A stretch of DNA of 64,000 nt from an uncultured Bacilli bacterium (GTDB lineage Bacteria > Bacillota_I > Bacilli_A > RF39 > UBA660). Positions 27,365 through 35,778 of this stretch are shown piece by piece. The DNA lies in contig CAKOPN010000001.1 of the NCBI GenBank assembly GCA_934100165.1, forward strand, positions 225,792-289,791. The letters run 5' to 3'. Within the stretch, counting starts at the first letter, position 1. Every line of letters begins with the position of its first letter. The notes below the pieces were generated by a model. It was not told the origin of the DNA, ran no database searches, and was given only the letters and a program-made list of their open reading frames with translations. The position numbers and the translations under genes are program-made.

Positions 27365-27778
27365 CTACACTTCTCCTTTCACTATTTTAACGAAGTGATT
27401 AAATAATGTGCTTTTAAAAGTCTCAATACTAAAGTTAAAATAACGTCCATTATTAAAGCAATCATCTTTCATTGAAAAATCAACCTTTTTTGTATCGCTA
27501 GAAGCCTCTGAAATATTATTAAGTTTGTAGCTAGCTTTCCTACCACAAGCTAAAATAGCATCATTTTTTTCAAAGCTTTCTACATACTTTAAAGGCACAA
27601 TAGCAGTAAAAATACCATTATCATTTTTAACTAAGACACCATTATAATATTCAAGCAAATTCTGGCTAAGCACAAATAAAATAGTAATAATACTAAATAA
27701 AATCATAACAAACATAAGGAAAATTTTGAAAGACAGATTTATATTTTCAAATTTAATTTGATAATTTCTTATAAACAC
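27365..27778 (-). CDS. Small single-pass bacteriocin-export accessory protein, HlyD-like remnant
   Basis: A 137-residue protein with a short cytoplasmic N-terminus, one transmembrane helix (about 18-40, KIFLMFVMILFSIITILFVL) and an outside domain of about 95 residues with two cysteines (LACGRK, DDCFN). Topology and place between a C39 transporter and peptide genes are those of HlyD/ComB-type accessory proteins, but it is far shorter than the usual 400 or more residues and lacks the long coiled coil. The GTG at 27778 is chosen for the GGAGGA 11 bases upstream, a site overlapping the end of the transporter gene. Longer in-frame starts run up to 27850. Confidence 0.6.
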   Translation of the reverse strand: MFIRNYQIKFENINLSFKIFLMFVMILFSIITILFVLSQNLLEYYNGVLVKNDNGIFTAIVPLKYVESFEKNDAILACGRKASYKLNNISEASSDTKKVDFSMKDDCFNNGRYFNFSIETFKSTLFNHFVKIVKGEV

Positions 27779-27782
27779 TTCT

Positions 27783-29828
27783 TCATAACTCCTCCATACA
27801 TATTTTTCTGTCATACAAATCATTATTATCCATTCGATGAGAAATAACAATGATTGTTTTATCTTTATATTTCGAAAATATTTTCCCTAGTATTTCTCTT
27901 TCACTTAGAGAATCTATCTCACTAAAAGATTCATCAAGAATATAAATATCACTATCTCTTACAAATGCTCTGGCAAGTAATATTCTTTCCCTTTCACCAC
28001 CACTTATATTTGAACCATTTTCTTCAAGAATCATATTATAACCACCATTTTTAAATTTAACTATCTTGTCTACTCCAATCATTTTGCAAACATCAAATAT
28101 ATACTCTGCATCACGTGTACCTTTCATATTTATATTGTTATATATTGTATCAGTAAGCAAAAACTCATTTTGAGAAACATATGTAATACCCTCTCTTATA
28201 GACCAGAGATTATAATCGTTTATGTCATAACCATTTATAAAAACTTTACCTCTTTCAATGTCTAAATATCTAGTCAGTATTTTAGCTACTGTACTTTTAC
28301 CTGATCCAGACTTACCATATATGACAATTTTTTCCCCTCCATCTATTTTCAAGTTAAGCTTGTTAACAACGTTGTTTTTAAAATCATAACTAAAAGTAAC
28401 ATCTTTAAATAAAATGTTTTTTAGCTTGCCAGTAATTTTTTGATTGTCTAAAAGAATCTTTTCTTCCTCCACCATTAAAAGTTCTTCTATACGTTCAATA
28501 GAAATTCTAGATTTCTTAACAACAACATCAAAATTAGCAACATTCTTAACTGGGCCTAGGAAAAAACAAAGAACACTGTAATAAGTAATTATACTACTAG
28601 AGTCCATATCACCATCAATAACAAAAATACTCCCCACGGTAATTACCACTACAATAAGTATTGAAATCAAAAAATTATTTAGAAAGGTTAAAGTATTATA
28701 TTTTTTAAAAAAGTTATAACTACTAATTATAAAGTTATTATATAAAGATGAAAATTTATCTTTAAATTGTAAGAAAGCATTACTTCCTCTTATAGACATG
28801 GCACCTTCTATTGATTCAACCATAAAAGTATTAACTGCACTAGAATCGGTTTTATTTAATCTCAGCATTTTAAATAGAATTTTATTATATATAAAGGTTA
28901 TCAAAAAATATAAAATCAAAGTGAAAATTACTATTAAAGTAAGTTTAAAATTTATCATAAATAAAAATACTAAAGTAATTATAATTAGAAAAATATCCAA
29001 AAGAAAAGTTACAATTAACTGACTAACCGAGTCTTTTAACTCACTTAAATCATTTATTCGCATAATAACTTCTCCAACTGGCCTATTTCTATAATAACTA
29101 TAAGGAAGGTTAAGAATGTGTGAATATACATTAGTAATTAAACTATAATCAAGTTTAAGACTAATAAAATTAACAACTAAATTTCTAACATAAATAAGTA
29201 ATTCTTTTAAAATGTATAAGATAAGCATACTTATAAAGATTATATATAAGTTATATTTAGATCCATATTTCAAAGCATAACTCATTATAAGTTGAAAATT
29301 AAAGGATGTCATGATAGAAATGATATTGTATAAAAATGATAAAAGTAAAATAATAAAGAGTGATATTTTATTTTCATTTAGAAAATTACATATTATATTC
29401 TTAACTTTACTCTCATTTTTAACATATGGTATTTTTTTATTTGGTTTTAAAAATAGAAAGACTTTTGTAGACATTTTTTCAAAGTCATTAACATTCATTT
29501 TAACTAATCCTTGACTAGGATCCGCAAGCATTACGACTTTATTTTTTTTATCTATTTTATAAATAACAAGAAAGTGTTTATATTTATTTTGAATAACAAC
29601 ATGGGCAATACAAGGTAAGTTTTTCTTTGCAATATCCAAAACATCTCCTGTAACACCAACAGCATCAAACCCTATATTCTTGGCAGCCTCCAACAAGGCA
29701 AAAGCCGTAACACCATCTTTAGTAGTATTTGTAATAGTACGTAAATATTCTTTAGAATAATTACCATTATAATATCTAACAATAGTTAAAAGTGAACAAA
29801 TACCACAGTCCTTAACACCGTCTTGCAT
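27783..29828 (-). CDS. C39 peptidase-containing ABC transporter for double-glycine peptides
   Basis: A combined processing protease and exporter. The N-terminal C39 domain has QDGVKDCGICSL with catalytic C8, H85 (KHFLVIY) and D103 (ADPSQG), which cuts leaders after GG. Six membrane helices follow (about 145-420), then an ATPase with Walker A YGKSGSGKST, signature NISGGERERILLARAF and Walker B IYILDESFSEID. The first ATG leaves the C39 domain short and lacks a ribosome binding site; an in-frame ATA seven codons upstream (29849) is preceded by AGAGGTG and gives the family-like IKKIECVMQDG, so the true start may be non-canonical. It heads the bacteriocin operon. Confidence 0.93.
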   Translation of the reverse strand: MQDGVKDCGICSLLTIVRYYNGNYSKEYLRTITNTTKDGVTAFALLEAAKNIGFDAVGVTGDVLDIAKKNLPCIAHVVIQNKYKHFLVIYKIDKKNKVVMLADPSQGLVKMNVNDFEKMSTKVFLFLKPNKKIPYVKNESKVKNIICNFLNENKISLFIILLLSFLYNIISIMTSFNFQLIMSYALKYGSKYNLYIIFISMLILYILKELLIYVRNLVVNFISLKLDYSLITNVYSHILNLPYSYYRNRPVGEVIMRINDLSELKDSVSQLIVTFLLDIFLIIITLVFLFMINFKLTLIVIFTLILYFLITFIYNKILFKMLRLNKTDSSAVNTFMVESIEGAMSIRGSNAFLQFKDKFSSLYNNFIISSYNFFKKYNTLTFLNNFLISILIVVVITVGSIFVIDGDMDSSSIITYYSVLCFFLGPVKNVANFDVVVKKSRISIERIEELLMVEEEKILLDNQKITGKLKNILFKDVTFSYDFKNNVVNKLNLKIDGGEKIVIYGKSGSGKSTVAKILTRYLDIERGKVFINGYDINDYNLWSIREGITYVSQNEFLLTDTIYNNINMKGTRDAEYIFDVCKMIGVDKIVKFKNGGYNMILEENGSNISGGERERILLARAFVRDSDIYILDESFSEIDSLSEREILGKIFSKYKDKTIIVISHRMDNNDLYDRKICMEEL

Positions 29829-29875
29829 GACGCATTCTATTTTTTTTATTTAATCACCTCTAATCACTCATGAGC

Positions 29876-29904
29876 TTAACGTTGCAACAATATTATTATG
29901 TCAA
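29876..29904 (-). promoter_or_regulatory. Possible promoter of the bacteriocin operon
   Basis: A perfect TTGACA -35 lies upstream of the transporter gene on the minus strand, but the -10 at 17 bases (CGTTAA) is poor. The palindrome GTTGCAAC at 29881-29888 overlaps the spacer and could be an operator; a poor -10 would suit an activated promoter. Confidence 0.4.
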
Positions 29905-29931
29905 ATAAGTTTTAGAATTCCTAAAAAAAAT

Positions 29932-29963
29932 GCAAAAAAAAATATCAAAACGATATTTTTTTT
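29932..29963 (-). terminator. Terminator of greA
   Basis: An AAAATATC/GATATTTT stem with a short loop is followed on the minus strand by a run of Ts, just after the greA stop. Confidence 0.8.
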
Positions 29964-29971
29964 CATAATCA

Positions 29972-30439
29972 CTATTTAATTGAAGTAATTTCTATTTTGT
30001 AAACTCCATTTGGACTATCTACTTCTACTATATCTCCGATTTTCTTATTAAGTAATGCTTTAGCAATTGGAGATTCATTAGAAATCTTACTCATAAACGG
30101 ATCAGCCTCTTGGCTACCTACTATTTTATATTCATCAACTTCGTCATCATCAACATATTTGATTTCAACAGTAGAACCAAGTCCTACCTTATCAGAAGTT
30201 GTTTTTTCTATAATTTCATAGTTCTCTAGCATTTTCTCGATTCTTTTAATTCTACCTTCTAATTCTGCTTGATCATTTTTAGCAGCATCATAGTCAGCAT
30301 TTTCTGACAAATCACCTAGAGCTCTTGCTTCTTTTATTGCTTTTAAGTTAGCTGGTCTTTTAACATTTATAAGTTCATCAAGTTCACTTCTTAGTTCAGC
30401 TAAACCTTCTTTTGTTAATAAAGTTTTCTTTTCTTTCAT
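29972..30439 (-). CDS. greA: Transcription elongation factor GreA
   Basis: Rescues backtracked RNA polymerase by stimulating cleavage of the nascent transcript. The 155-residue protein has the N-terminal coiled coil whose tip carries the acidic residues (ARALGDLSENADYDAA, D42/E45 region), and the C-terminal FKBP-like domain (about 80-155, SPIAKALLNKKIGDIVEV). Length and motifs are canonical. It has a near-consensus promoter and is followed by a terminator, so it is a single-gene unit. In Bacillus subtilis greA also ends the yrr cluster found upstream here. Confidence 0.97.
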   Translation of the reverse strand: MKEKKTLLTKEGLAELRSELDELINVKRPANLKAIKEARALGDLSENADYDAAKNDQAELEGRIKRIEKMLENYEIIEKTTSDKVGLGSTVEIKYVDDDEVDEYKIVGSQEADPFMSKISNESPIAKALLNKKIGDIVEVDSPNGVYKIEITSIK

Positions 30440-30469
30440 GACACAATCACCTCTTTTTCAATAGACACA

Positions 30470-30498
30470 ATGATATCACAAAAAGCTAAATATGTCAA
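30470..30498 (-). promoter_or_regulatory. greA promoter
   Basis: TTGACA-17 bases-TATCAT on the minus strand, with a TG before the -10, 31 bases upstream of the start codon. Confidence 0.85.
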
Positions 30499-30570
30499 GA
30501 TAAGTTTGTTAACAGTTTGTAACATCAAAGCCATTCTTTTCTATTATATTATGATTAGAAAAAATAATTC

Positions 30571-31698
30571 CTATTTTTTATTTTCAATCTCATTATATGT
30601 TTTAAGTAAGTAATCATCAGTCATTCCTGCAATAAAATCAATAACTATTTTTGAGTAATTATTACTTAAATATTCATTGTTCATTTTATTTAAAAATACT
30701 TTAAATATTTTACTTTCTCTATTGTTACTTTGTAAATCTTTAAGAAAATAGTCATATACAGAATTTATACATACTTTATAAAACTCAAGTGCTTCCTTAG
30801 TATTTGCAAGATTATAAATATGTTCATAATTAAACTTCATAAGTTCATTCATAGCAGCAAAAACATTTTTACTTAACACTATCTTATTTTTACCATAGCT
30901 ATTTTTAACTATATCTATGATAATTGAATTAACAATATCCTTATTACTATTTCCAAGAACAGAAGAAATATTAACTGGAATATCATCTCTTTTAATTTTT
31001 CCAAGTAAAATAGCATCTTCTATATCCCTGCCTAAATATGCAATGACATCTGAAACTCTTACAACACAGCCTTCTAAAGTCATTGGTTTAACTTTAACAG
31101 AGTACTCTTTATCAAGACAAGAAAGTTCATAGTTTTTAAGAAATTCATCTTTAGTTTTCTTAACTGGAGCGTACTCACCTTCTAAGATTTCACCATTATG
31201 ACACATAATTCCATCTAAAACTTGTATAGTTAAATTACTTCCTTCACCATTGTTTGTTAAACACATAAAAGTTCTTACACTTTGAAGATTATGCATAAAT
31301 GGAATGTTTAAATCACGTCTTGATATCTCATCAAGAATCTTTTCTCCTGTGTGTCCAAGTGGTGCATGCCCAATATCATGACCTAGTGCAATAGCTTCCA
31401 ATAAATCTTCGTTTAAATTAAGGCATTTCCCAATAGTCCTTGCAACTTTACTAACTAATTGTACATGAACCATTCTTCTAGATACATTATCATTTTCAGA
31501 ATACGAAAAAACTTGGGTTTTATCATTATATCTAGAATAGGAATTACTATGAATAATTCTATCGGTATCATGAAAGAAAGCTGGTCTTATATCTTCTTCT
31601 ATACTTTTTAATCTAATTGCTTCTCTAGTTTTAGTAGCATACTCTCCTAAAATATTTTCTCTGTCTAATATTTCTCTCTTAACATCTTCAAGCATCAT
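30571..31698 (-). CDS. dGTPase-like HD-domain triphosphohydrolase
   Basis: A 375-residue dNTP triphosphohydrolase-family protein. The N-terminal half has the family pattern DTDRIIHSNSYSRYNDKTQV, then HVQLVSKVARTIG and GHDIGHAPLGHTGEK with the HD metal ligands at about residue 108; a later Asp lies in VVRVSDVIAYLGRDIEDA. Members degrade dGTP or other dNTPs to nucleoside and triphosphate. Its ATG overlaps the stop of trhP2 by one base, so it belongs to the same operon. In Bacillus subtilis udk occupies this place between yrrO and greA. The nucleotide preference is unknown. Confidence 0.88.
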   Translation of the reverse strand: MMLEDVKREILDRENILGEYATKTREAIRLKSIEEDIRPAFFHDTDRIIHSNSYSRYNDKTQVFSYSENDNVSRRMVHVQLVSKVARTIGKCLNLNEDLLEAIALGHDIGHAPLGHTGEKILDEISRRDLNIPFMHNLQSVRTFMCLTNNGEGSNLTIQVLDGIMCHNGEILEGEYAPVKKTKDEFLKNYELSCLDKEYSVKVKPMTLEGCVVRVSDVIAYLGRDIEDAILLGKIKRDDIPVNISSVLGNSNKDIVNSIIIDIVKNSYGKNKIVLSKNVFAAMNELMKFNYEHIYNLANTKEALEFYKVCINSVYDYFLKDLQSNNRESKIFKVFLNKMNNEYLSNNYSKIVIDFIAGMTDDYLLKTYNEIENKK

Positions 31699-32876
31699 TA
31701 TAAAACCTTCTTTCGCATCATAGAATCTTTTTCAATTTGATGATCAAATTTAAGTTTAATAATTTCTTCTGGATGTCTTGCCACTTTAATATCATTCATA
31801 TTTTCATCATAAATATTATCAATTACAAAAGAGTATGTCTTTCCACTAGGCGTAAATATTTCTACTTCATCGCCCTCTTTAAAGTAATTTCTTTGTGTAA
31901 GAGTAATTATTTTATTCTCTTCATCATATGAAAGAATTTGCCCTAAAAAATCTTGATTAGATAACTCTTGTCTACCTGTATAATATTGATCTGTATCATC
32001 AGCTTTTTTCAAATAGTAATGTGTACTAGTTGGTCTATTAGCAACACGAGATAATATTTTTTCTTCTCTTTCAATAACCTCTTTCGTTAATGTTCCATCA
32101 TAATAAGCATCTATTATCTTACGATAAGATGAAATAACTGTAGCAAGGTAATAATGAGATCTCATTCTTCCTTCCACTTTAAGAGACTTAACACCAGCAG
32201 CAATTAAATCACCAATATGTTCTGCCATATTCAAGTCTTTTGTAGCCATTGTAAACTTTGAATCATAATCAGTGTCAAATGCAAACCTACAAATTTGTGC
32301 ACATCCACCACGATTAGAATCTCTATTAGTAAAATAATTAGATAAACAACATCTACCACTATAAAAAGTACACATTGCACCGTGAATAAATACTTCAAGG
32401 TCAACATCAACATCTTCACTTATTTCTTTTATTTCCTTAATTGAAACTTCTCTTGCCAATACAACTCTATCGATTCCTTCACTTTTCCAGTATTTAACAG
32501 CTTCTAAATTAGTAGTAGACCCTTGTGTACTTAAGTGAACTTCCACATTAAAATTATCTTTTATATATTTAATGATAAATGGATCACTAACTATAAAAGC
32601 ATCTATTCCAGCATCAACAACGGCTTTAATAAAGTCATAAACATTATTCAAATCCTCATCATGAAAAACAATATTTAAAGTAAGATATACTTTTTTACCA
32701 AGGCTATGAGCAAAAGATGTAGCTTTTTTAATATCATCAATACTAAAATTATTAGCATTTGCCCTAAGACTATATTCTCTTCCTCCAAAATAAACAGCAT
32801 CTGCACCATATAGAAGTGCTATTTTAAGTCTTTCAAAATCTCCAGCTGGAGATAATAATTCTACTTTCTTATTCAT
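31698..32876 (-). CDS. trhP2: Peptidase U32 family tRNA hydroxylation protein TrhP2 (YrrO-like)
   Basis: A 392-residue U32-family protein; despite the peptidase name, the family acts in prephenate-dependent hydroxylation of tRNA U34 (ho5U). It has the N-terminal ELLSPAGDFERLKIALLYGADAVYFGG (shown in part as LLSPAGDFERLK), the U32 signature EVFIHGAMCTFYSGRC and the cysteine cluster C-C-x...CAQIC that may hold an iron-sulfur centre. It overlaps trhP1 by 8 bases, and both lie after trmR, which methylates the same ho5U34. The neighbourhood thus encodes one tRNA wobble modification pathway. Confidence 0.92.
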   Translation of the reverse strand: MNKKVELLSPAGDFERLKIALLYGADAVYFGGREYSLRANANNFSIDDIKKATSFAHSLGKKVYLTLNIVFHDEDLNNVYDFIKAVVDAGIDAFIVSDPFIIKYIKDNFNVEVHLSTQGSTTNLEAVKYWKSEGIDRVVLAREVSIKEIKEISEDVDVDLEVFIHGAMCTFYSGRCCLSNYFTNRDSNRGGCAQICRFAFDTDYDSKFTMATKDLNMAEHIGDLIAAGVKSLKVEGRMRSHYYLATVISSYRKIIDAYYDGTLTKEVIEREEKILSRVANRPTSTHYYLKKADDTDQYYTGRQELSNQDFLGQILSYDEENKIITLTQRNYFKEGDEVEIFTPSGKTYSFVIDNIYDENMNDIKVARHPEEIIKLKFDHQIEKDSMMRKKVL

Positions 32877-33735
32877 TATTCTTCACCTTATATATAGTCT
32901 TTTGATAAAAGAAACCTGTATAATCGCCAATTAGCTCAACAGACTTTTGACAAAATGCATCATCACCAGTTTCAAAATACTCTTTATAAAGAGTAAACAC
33001 TTTAGAAAATGTTTCAAAATCTATATACCTTTCATTTAAAATAACATAGTCAGAAAGAATATTCTTAAGTGTAGTAATACCATTTAATATTTCACCATAA
33101 TAAATGCCATTACCACTTTTCTCTTTTTCTATAATGTATTTTTTGTCATTATTAACAATTACTTCTTTTCCGTTTTTGCTATCCATATTAGAAGATTTAT
33201 AATAGTTACCAAGTAAATCTCTTCTAGAAAATGACATCAAAGGATACCCCATAACAAATGAAAATAAAGTCATTTCCGTATTTCTTTTTATCTCATTCAT
33301 TTCATCAAGGGTAATTTCTGTGGCAAGCATGCCATATTTAACACCTTTATCATAATAATAATTACACGTATTATAATTAGTAACCATATGTGTCTGATTC
33401 CATACAAGATCAAGTGAAAGGTTAAGTCTTCGTTTAATACTTAACACAGCTAGATCATAGAAAAGTACACCCTTAATATTCATTTTTGAAAGACTAATCA
33501 AAGCACTTTCTAACACTGGAAGTTCATCATTAAAAAAGTTTTTGTTAATCGCTACAAATATTTCACTATCACTATTTTCTAAAGTAATCTTTTTAATTTC
33601 ATCGAGACTAATGCCATCATAACCAGAACACATATCTTTTAAGCCAAAAATAAAGGCATCAGCCCCTATTTTTTTATATTTATCTAAATTTTTTGTATCA
33701 TTTGGTACAACACAAAATTTCATATTATCACCCAA
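32869..33735 (-). CDS. trhP1: Peptidase U32 family protein TrhP1 (YrrN-like)
   Basis: A 288-residue partner of trhP2 with the same fold but lacking its cysteine cluster. It starts MKFCVVPNDTKNL (the ATG at about 33723 is an alternative to the upstream one at 33735) and shows the U32-type barrel pattern (FGLKDMCSGYDGISLDEIK, IKGVLFYDLAVLSIKRR, LVWNQTHMVTNYNTCNYY). Bacillus subtilis yrrN/yrrO and related pairs work together in 5-hydroxyuridine formation. It overlaps trmR upstream and trhP2 downstream by 8 bases each, indicating tight translational coupling. Confidence 0.88.
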   Translation of the reverse strand: MGDNMKFCVVPNDTKNLDKYKKIGADAFIFGLKDMCSGYDGISLDEIKKITLENSDSEIFVAINKNFFNDELPVLESALISLSKMNIKGVLFYDLAVLSIKRRLNLSLDLVWNQTHMVTNYNTCNYYYDKGVKYGMLATEITLDEMNEIKRNTEMTLFSFVMGYPLMSFSRRDLLGNYYKSSNMDSKNGKEVIVNNDKKYIIEKEKSGNGIYYGEILNGITTLKNILSDYVILNERYIDFETFSKVFTLYKEYFETGDDAFCQKSVELIGDYTGFFYQKTIYKVKNNE

Positions 33736-34333
33736 TTTCTTTTTTAGAAGTAACAGCTATACCATCACCAATTTCATAAAATCTAGTATTATAAATATCA
33801 GAATTATTAAGGTAATCAATATATGCTTTAATCTTTCTTACTAGTCCTCTTAAGTTTCTACTTTTAATTTCACTTTCATCTTTATCTACATAACCATGAA
33901 AACTCATATTGTCAGTAACAAAGAAACCATCATCCTCAAGATTTTTAGCAAAGTGCTCTACAAACTCAATGTTTTTGCCCTTTGCACCATCTAGGAAAAT
34001 TAAATCAAACTTATCATCTAAATTAACATTTAATGCATCATTAAATATAAGTGTAATTCTATCCTCTAAACCAAACCTTTTTACATTTTTGATAGCTTCT
34101 AAATATCTAGCTTCATCTCTTTCAATAGAAACTACTTTTAACTTAGGACTTGAAAGAGCCATCATTATTGCTGAATAACCAATTGCCGTTCCTATTTCTA
34201 ATACTTTTTCAGTTTGATGCTTTAAAATAAATGTAGTCAAAAAGTCTATTCCGTCATCAAGCATTATTGGAACATCTTCCCTTTTAGCATATTCTTTTAT
34301 TTCTTTTATCATCGAATGATAATTTCCTACCAT
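33728..34333 (-). CDS. trmR: tRNA 5-hydroxyuridine methyltransferase TrmR (YrrM-like)
   Basis: A 201-residue class I SAM-dependent O-methyltransferase of the catechol-OMT-like group. The SAM-binding loop VLEIGTAIGYSAIMMA is near residue 60, motif II acidic residue in VVSIERDEARY, and the metal-binding LIFLDGAKGKN near 135. TrmR methylates ho5U34 to mo5U34 in tRNA; the two hydroxylation genes that make its substrate follow directly. AAGGTGG lies about six bases before the ATG. Identification rests on family and synteny with Bacillus subtilis yrrM. Confidence 0.9.
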   Translation of the reverse strand: MVGNYHSMIKEIKEYAKREDVPIMLDDGIDFLTTFILKHQTEKVLEIGTAIGYSAIMMALSSPKLKVVSIERDEARYLEAIKNVKRFGLEDRITLIFNDALNVNLDDKFDLIFLDGAKGKNIEFVEHFAKNLEDDGFFVTDNMSFHGYVDKDESEIKSRNLRGLVRKIKAYIDYLNNSDIYNTRFYEIGDGIAVTSKKEIG

Positions 34334-34345
34334 ATTCCCACCTTA

Positions 34346-35413
34346 CTATCTATTCCACTTATTTTCTCTTTGAAGTTGTTGCTTTTTTGCTTGTTGCTCT
34401 TTATACGTTTTAAAGAAGTATGTTTTACCTGTATTATCAGAGATAAAATACAAGTTTTCTGTATCATTCGGATTTATTGCTGCATCTATTGCGCCTTTAC
34501 CAGGAAGCGAAATTGCTCCCACTGGAAGTTTATCTAACACATAAGTATTATAATCGTTTTTATCATTCATCATAGCACTAGTTGCAACACCAATCTCATC
34601 AAAATCCATCTTCATCCCATAGTAAGCAGTAGCACAACTACCAAGACTCATTTTTTTATTTAATCTATTATAAAATACAGATGAAATATCTTTAAAGTCC
34701 TCATTTTTTCCTTCTTTTTCAATTATAGAAGCAAGAGTTAATATTTCATGAACACTGTAATCGCTTTTTTCTATCTTTTCTTTATATTCATCAAGAACTG
34801 ATTGCATCTTATCAAGCATCTTAGCAAAGATTTCTCTTACTGTAACATCCTTGTTTGCAAAATAATAAGTATCTGGAAATAAATATCCTTCAAGTGAATA
34901 ATATAATTTATTATTTTTTACATCTTCTGTTATAAACCAATATTTTTCTATTAGTTCATCCAAATATTTTTCGCTGTTCAAAAGGTTAATAACATCATCT
35001 GCACTATTCGAAGTGTTCTCTTCAATAATGCTTGCAAGCATTCTAATATTTATTCCTTCTTTGAAAGTTATTTTAACCTGTTCTGGATTATAAGAGTTAC
35101 CTTTTTCAAGAATACTTATAATTTCTTTTAAATCCATATCTTTAGACAAAGAATATTTAGTGGCCTTTATATCACCAACTTTAAATAATTTAACATATAT
35201 TTCAAAAAATTTACTACTTCTAATTAAGCCCTTTTCTTCAAGTATTTTTCCAACTCCTTTTTTAGTAGTACCACTTGGTATTACAACTTCAATTTGTGTT
35301 TTATCATTTTTATCTACTGGGCTAATGTTTACTGAAAATGTAATTGATAATGTAATTATTACTACTATAATTAGTACCAATACTATAATAGCAATATTTC
35401 TAAACTTCTTCAT
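34346..35413 (-). CDS. mltG: Endolytic murein transglycosylase MltG (YceG-like)
   Basis: Cuts nascent glycan strands at the membrane and so sets strand length. The 355-residue protein has a short cytoplasmic N-terminus, one membrane helix (about 7-29), a LysM-like region and the YceG catalytic domain with the conserved glutamate in LASIIEKEG (about residue 225), plus DKLPVGAISLPGKGAIDAA toward the C-terminus. It lies 12 bases upstream of trmR and downstream of the DUF1292 gene, as in Bacillus subtilis (yrrL). Its presence supports a peptidoglycan-containing cell. Confidence 0.95.
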   Translation of the reverse strand: MKKFRNIAIIVLVLIIVVIITLSITFSVNISPVDKNDKTQIEVVIPSGTTKKGVGKILEEKGLIRSSKFFEIYVKLFKVGDIKATKYSLSKDMDLKEIISILEKGNSYNPEQVKITFKEGINIRMLASIIEENTSNSADDVINLLNSEKYLDELIEKYWFITEDVKNNKLYYSLEGYLFPDTYYFANKDVTVREIFAKMLDKMQSVLDEYKEKIEKSDYSVHEILTLASIIEKEGKNEDFKDISSVFYNRLNKKMSLGSCATAYYGMKMDFDEIGVATSAMMNDKNDYNTYVLDKLPVGAISLPGKGAIDAAINPNDTENLYFISDNTGKTYFFKTYKEQQAKKQQLQRENKWNR

Positions 35414-35439
35414 ACTTTGCTACCAAGTAATAACGAGCA

Positions 35440-35763
35440 TTACTGCTCGTCAGTGTTTCCTTCATTACTACTAGCTTCATCAAGTTTTTTCTTGAGTTCT
35501 TCTTGTAATGTATCAAGGATTGTTTCAATTACTTTCCATTCTTGTTCTGATTCAATTGGTTGTAATTTTTGATTTTCTTCTCCAGGAACATAAGTTGATG
35601 CGAAAACTTGAATGTTTCCTTTTTCATCTTTTGAATTATCAGTATAAACTATATAACTCTTTTTAGTTTCATCAGAATCAAATGTGAAAAGTATATCACA
35701 AACAACTTCTTCTCCTTTTTCGTTTATTATTTTGAATGTATTTTCAAGCTCTTTTTCTTCCAT
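35440..35763 (-). CDS. DUF1292 family protein (YrzB-like)
   Basis: A 107-residue acidic protein of the DUF1292 family, with the typical FKIINEKGEEVVCDILFTFDSDETKKSYIVYT pattern (abbreviated FKIINEKGEEVVCDILFTF) and a glutamate-rich, probably disordered C-terminus. The family is found almost always between ruvX and mltG, as here, but its function is not established. AAAAGGAGG precedes the ATG. Assignment comes from both sequence pattern and synteny with Bacillus subtilis yrzB. Confidence 0.88.
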   Translation of the reverse strand: MEEKELENTFKIINEKGEEVVCDILFTFDSDETKKSYIVYTDNSKDEKGNIQVFASTYVPGEENQKLQPIESEQEWKVIETILDTLQEELKKKLDEASSNEGNTDEQ

Positions 35764-35778
35764 TTTAAAATCCTCCTT

